Source: Adenanthera pavonina (taxonomy: Eukaryota; Streptophyta; Magnoliopsida; Fabales; Fabaceae). Taken from it: a DNA stretch of 64,000 nt. How positions within the stretch are numbered: position 1 is the stretch's first letter; every line of letters begins with the position of its first letter. Below, piece after piece: positions 59,376 through 64,000 of the stretch. The notes beneath the pieces are model-generated. The model made no database searches. It had not been told where the DNA came from and saw nothing but the letters and a program-made list of their open reading frames with translations. The DNA lies in assembly GCA_026686845.1 (NCBI GenBank), contig JAIVEN010000020.1, positions 7,653,501-7,717,500 on the forward strand. Reading direction: 5' to 3'. The position numbers were made by a program, and so were the translations under genes.

Positions 59376-60683
59376 TATTCTTCGTCATAAATGTCCCTAG
59401 AATTGCTGAACCCACAAAACATAACGAATCAGTATAGTTTGCTGAAAAGGGCGGAAAAAGCGGGAAAAAAAACTTGGGTAATTATCAACATTAATATCGA
59501 GGAATTATTATTAAGAAAACAGTTCAATTTTATCATCACTAAAATAGTGTTACGTCACACACAACAGTAACAGTAAATTAAACACTAGGAAAGTGAGTTT
59601 AGGAAACACCCACCTATAAATTATATCTAATTGCTTATCTTTAAGGCAGGTTATCCAATTCTCATGACTAAATGCAATTTTGGTCATTTATGGATGTGAC
59701 AAATCCTTAGAAAATAACGTTCTAAAACAATACCTTATATGATCAATACAGGTGTTAATATCATATGATAAAATTTTCATGGTAATCTTGCACAATGAAT
59801 TGACCATACAATCAATATGAACGAGAGTCACAATCAACATCAAGATATTGAACAATAAGATCCAAGGATTGAATCCTTTAAATGCCATATCAGCTACTAA
59901 TTAAGCAAGCACATAAAAGATAAAATAACGTCAACTTTGAATTTAGATCCTCCCAATTCTGATTTGCCTCAATTTGCCTCAATTTTAATCTTTAGTTGTT
60001 AGATCAATATTTAAGAGTCCATATCAATCACTGAAAAGAATGTTATTCAAAACCAAGTTTCATTTGATGGAGTTGTGATTGATCTGAACTGTTAAATATC
60101 AATCTAACGGCTAAACTATCAAATTGAGATAAATTGAAAGAAATCCAAATTGAGAGGATCCAAATTCTATAACATTATCAGGTTGTCTCATAGCTAGAAG
60201 AAAACCAACCTTAATCCAAGTCATTCTTGTCCAATCAAATTTCATTTCGTAAATTATACTGGCTGATCAAAGATTACTAATAAGCAAACCAAAATGACAA
60301 TAGCAATATCTAACCAGCAATGGTTTCAGAGGTGGTATTAGTAAACTGCCATGCCAACGCCAATTGCCAGACTTTCTAGTCCTAAGAAGACTAAAAAAAT
60401 TAAAAGATGGAAAACTGACAAACCTAGTATCTTTCCATATGCTATGAAAGTGGAAGATCGGGATCAAAAGAGTAGCATTGAGATAGCCGGCCACTGCAAC
60501 AGCATTGCATATCTATGAAGCATTGACAACATTCATGAAATAACAGTCAAGAGTAGTGCTATCTCAAGCAATCTTCAGGTCAAACAGTAGCTATTTATGT
60601 ATAAAACAGAAAAATGAAAATAACCGTTGTCCTTTGTTGATTCAAGCCACCATTGGCCTCTGTATAAATGTAACCATTTGATT

Positions 60684-63300
60684 CTAGTATACCTATCAAC
60701 AATATAAGAAATATAAACCAAGTTTAAAACCACAATATATTGGCAGAAGATATATGCATACTTCCTATATTATATACATATATACTACAACTTGATCTAT
60801 CTGGGGTGTATTAAAAAGCAACCCACTGCATTAAATATTTTATGAGCCAATTAGCAAGAGGAAACTGAAGCAGATAAAAGCCAATATGGCCTTAAAAGAT
60901 GGAATGGAGTAGAATAGGGTTCTAAGTCCACAAAGACAAGGAACTCTAAAACCATCAGCTCCTTTTATGTTTGCTGCACAATATAGTTCCCTTTTCATCC
61001 AATTGAGCACAAGCATCATGTTTCTCAAGCAAGGCAGGTCAGGCAAAAGAAAAATGTTACAAGGCCCCCGGTGTAACATTACCTCCCATGTAAAAAGAAA
61101 CAGAGAAGAATGCAGTGAGAGAATTAACAGTAATAAGCTACTTCAAGCACTCCAAGATAAAATCAACAGCCAAGCTCAGGCTTTTATTTGTGCCCATACT
61201 TGTGTAATCATTGTACGTTGTTTGACTACGACAAACCAAGAACAAGCTAACAAGAAACAACATAAGTTCCCGAATCTCTACCTTTTCCAAATGAGAAGTC
61301 ACTTGATGACACCGATTTGCCACAAAGTCCAACGATGATTGGCAACAAATTAGTGGTTCAAGCCCTACATATCCAAAACATATTTGAGATTCCCCAAGTT
61401 TATCTTCAGAACCCAGTAGTCCACACAAAAGCTTTATGAAATATGAAAAACTAAACATGAGATTTCATGGGATAGAAGGAAACATTTTTCCAATTAAAAA
61501 CAATGGAACAAAGTCCATTGTAGCTGGACGTGTTATTAGAGGAAACTCCAAATGAAAGTAAAAAGTAACAAACAAAGGCTCTGTTTGAAAATGTTGCGGC
61601 CCTAGGTTCTGATGCTTTTTCCATTTGACAAAAGATTTTAAATGTACTATAGCACTTCTTCCCATGCTTTTTTAAAAGCCATAATTGATATTGAGAAGTA
61701 CCTGATGGATTTCTTCAAAGTTGATCTATATAAGAAAAATTCAAGATATAGTAAAATTTTATCTATTTAATTTCCAAATTTGAAACCATCCATTTAACCT
61801 TATAATATCTAATTTTGTAATTTAGATACTCCCAGATGCTAATAGCAAGTAGAAAACATTTTTAATCCAAATGCAACCTACTTTAGTATTCACCGAATCT
61901 GTACTAAACAGTATGTTCAATGTTCTTCAACAGAAATTTTTTTTATCATTCCTAGCACAGCACCTTTGGAAAAGGCAAAAGCATTACCAAACAAGGCCCA
62001 AATTACCAATTGAATATCAGCTTGCATGAGTAAGCATTCCAAAATAAGAATGAACAACGGAAAAAAGTCACTGCAAATCCTGTCTGACCAGATAAAGCAA
62101 TTCAGTATATGCAATTCTATTTCCTCCATTGAGACTACTCACCATCCAGTATCTCTCATTTGTTTCTAACATAATCTGCAATAGATTTCCTTTTGATAAC
62201 AATTAAGTGAGCTTAATTAGACACTGGACAATATCAGCCTACTCCATTTGGCTCAGTCCCTGACAGAAAATTTAATAAGTAACAAACCTCAACCAACACA
62301 TCTTATGAATCAATATATAATCACCACCAAACCCACATCATTTCCTCTCTTCAATAAACACACTCAACGACCTATTTATATGTGCAATAGAAAGTAAATA
62401 AGGAAAAATAGACTTTAATTAGAAACTCGCACATGATGCTCATGCCAAATACTAACTATCTACTTCAACTAGGCATATAACATAGCAAGAAAGGAGTCTC
62501 ATAGCATACTATAGAAGTGACATTTCATGAGCAAATTGATTAGAATGTTTGACAACATTTAATAGCATTGGCAACATTACCAGAAAAATCAGCTTTACAT
62601 TAATTCACACACACAACCAACCAATCTTTTCCACCGTGATTTTCTCTTCAGAACAGTGTACGAAAGGTCGGTTCAACCGATTGGACTGGGAAATAGTACC
62701 TAGTTTGGTCCGGATGAAGAAAGGAACCGGAGGGTTCTAGAATCAATGCAAAATATTTTTAGGATAAAATAATATCATTTTAGTACTAAATAGCATTTTT
62801 TTTGTATAAATGTTATCTTTTCATATTATAATATTATATAAGCATTATTATAATACATAATTATAGTTATTAGTTGACTATGTTGAATTTAAAATATAAT
62901 TATGGATTAATATTAATTTATTTAGATTTTAATATTAAATTATAAAACTTATTAATAAAATTTTTTAATAATATATAACATATAAAATTAAAAAATTATA
63001 ATTTTTATTACCACCGGTTTAATTATTTTTTAACTCTCGTCAACCCATTAAATTTTGAACTAGTGTTAGGACCGATTCAATAACCAGTCCGATTTTTAAT
63101 ACTTGCTCATAACAAAATATTGAATTTATTATTATAACAATCTGGGTTAAGAAGACTTCTTTCCCCACGCCATCCCCTACCCTTAAAAAAACCACTGCAC
63201 ATAAAAGCCATTTAAATTCACCTTCCTTAATAATTTTAACAAGACCACTCTATATCTTTCCATTTAGCAAGAAATGGAGGGATTAGGGTCATGACACAAG
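60684..63300. other. DNA upstream of the fucosyltransferase exons, mostly without recognisable genes
   Basis: The first one or two exons of the fucosyltransferase gene and its promoter should lie here, but I could not identify them. A minus-strand stretch at 61079-60840 has an open frame without family motifs. From about 62660 to 63100 there is AT-rich DNA bordered by CGGTTCAACCGATTGG-like and GACCGATTCAATAACC-like words, which resembles a decayed non-autonomous DNA repeat; this is only a suggestion. Confidence 0.35.
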
Positions 63301-63620
63301 ACAGTAAGAGGGAACACATCAATAAGTTTCCTGATTCGATTGATAATCTTCAAGATTTACAAACTCTAATGCTTAGAGGTTGTATCTTTCTACAGCAGTT
63401 ACCCCATGGCATGAGAAATCTAACCAATCTCAGGCATCTCGATTTTGATGTTAGGCCGTTGCGATCTATGCCACCTGGAATTAGGGCAACTTAACTCACC
63501 TTCAAACCTTGTCAACTTTTCTCTCCGGCAAAGAAGAAGGATGCTAAATTAGAGAGCTGAAGAACTTAGGAAATCTTACTGGATCATTTTGCATTCGTTG
63601 GCTTGAGAATGTTTTAGACT
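63301..63620 (+). pseudogene. LRR fragment of an NB-LRR gene
   Basis: The frame at 63291-63494 contains leucine-rich repeats: FPDSIDNLQDLQTLMLRGC, QQLPHGMRNLTNLRHLDFD and RSMPPGIR. After a frame change near 63490 it continues with LTHLQTLSTF, a stop near 63550, then RELKNLGNLTGSFCIRWLEN to about 63617. No CC or NB domain is nearby upstream, so this is an isolated piece on the strand opposite to the larger resistance pseudogene. Confidence 0.75.
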
Positions 63621-64000
63621 TTGTTATATATTGATAGAGGATCATGAAGCGTACCTTTTGCAGTGCTTCGTCCTTCCTATAATTAGCTCACACGGTATAA
63701 AACTGAACGCAAATGAGTTTGGTTTAGTGTCGACAGTGGAGAACACGGAGAGAGGGAAGAAGCAGAATGTGTGTGGAGTTCCAGTCGCCTTTTCATTAGA
63801 GAGGGATATCCATGCATAAAACTGTACGCTCACATATCTCAGGCACATCTCCACTTTTTGTATCGAAGTTGGGAAGTATAAAAAAAAACATGTTCCCTAC
63901 CCTTTTCAAACTAGAAAAATGCAATTATTGTGCCTAAAATATAATCGAGTTGGATTTTTTGGTTTGACGTATCATGGGTGAACCAAATATAATTTAACAT
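63621..64000. other. No recognisable feature
   Basis: I see no coding segment with family motifs. Two short overlapping frames on opposite strands (63631-63819 and 63642-63854) show no support. Confidence 0.35.

Larger units (their letters stand above)
43632..60683 (-). pseudogene. GDP-fucose protein O-fucosyltransferase-like gene, broken by a gypsy insertion
   Basis: Plant members of this family are predicted Golgi glycosyltransferases. Exons found, 5' to 3': 60683-60625 (EANGGLNQQRT), 60512-60424 (NAVAVAGYLNATLLIP), 59405-59376 joined to 46540-46372 (split by element C; NSRDIYDEEY and NTLKNDVRVINKIPE), 45578-45374 (VIRISPFANRLSFDAPP), 45274-45106 (GWKGKFTKARRVIRPGVNR), 44852-44686 (TSIFLASGKIYNAERN), 44601-44411 (SEVFVTTQGGDFPHFLLGHR), 43795-43632 (IRSHSDSEGFELKK). 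Splice sites fit except that the acceptor before 44601 reads GG instead of AG and the donor after 45374 reads GC. Lesions: a stop in the split exon, TAA for Tyr near 45405, and single-base indels in at least four exons. Exons before 60683 were not found. The many single-base indels could partly be sequencing errors, but the split exon is not. Confidence 0.93.

Noticed and set aside
1..64000. A new defence or metabolic system
   Set aside because: All recognisable coding parts belong to retroelements, a resistance-gene pseudogene, an O-fucosyltransferase pseudogene or unassigned exon pieces; nothing forms a linked functional system. The most unusual feature is the LTR palindrome arrays.

Overview
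The window is repeat-rich nuclear DNA of a flowering plant, most likely a dicot. It contains four partly nested LTR retroelements with plant Ty1/copia (Sirevirus/Maximus-like) and Ty3/gypsy signatures, solo LTRs, two TRIM-type miniatures, a broken CC-NB-LRR resistance gene and a broken multi-exon O-fucosyltransferase gene. I see no bacterial genes, operons, tRNA genes, rRNA genes or CRISPR arrays. I cannot name the species.

Left part (1-17 kb). After about 2 kb of AT-rich DNA comes copia element A (2081-10942, target duplication AATTT). Its gag is split by a 2,626-bp solo LTR on the opposite strand (4936-7561, duplication ACTTG). Its integrase is fused directly to a 5'-truncated 3' LTR, so reverse transcriptase and RNase H are lost. 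The two LTRs of A differ by only about 28 bases in 1.6 kb, so A is young. From 12.9 to 16.2 kb there are exon-like minus-strand pieces of a gene I do not recognise, with one exon duplicated in tandem.

Middle part (17-41 kb). Copia element B (17076-28727, duplication AAAAG) is nearly complete in layout: LTR, PBS, gag, pol, a spacer, a third env-like ORF, PPT, LTR. It is riddled with stops and its LTRs differ by about 6%. B sits 64 bp beyond the stop of a CC-NB-LRR gene on the minus strand (35004 to 28792). That gene is cut near codon 14 by a TRIM array (five LTRs, 190-bp period) and in the LRR region by a 2.5-kb gypsy solo LTR (duplication TAACT). Another solo LTR of the same gypsy family lies on the minus strand at 37810-40625.

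Right part (43-64 kb). A GDP-fucose protein O-fucosyltransferase-like gene runs on the minus strand from 60683 to 43632. One of its exons is split by Ty3/gypsy element C (46546-59375, duplication TATTC, identical-length 294-bp LTRs). Inside C lie a truncated minus-strand copia element (47829-50922) and the right half of a second gypsy element D (50923-58490). The simplest history is nested insertion followed by one deletion at short microhomology. The gene also carries stops, frameshifts and a lost splice acceptor. A lone LRR fragment lies at 63.3 kb.

The most unusual structure is in the copia LTRs. Related elements share a promoter and U5 segment, but their U3 regions are packed with different family-specific palindrome arrays: an AATTCGAATT plus CAGACGAA type, and a GGTTAT-N4-ATAACC type. 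The second array also occurs inside element B between pol and the third ORF. The window looks like layered retroelement decay over two former genes; I found no intact host gene.
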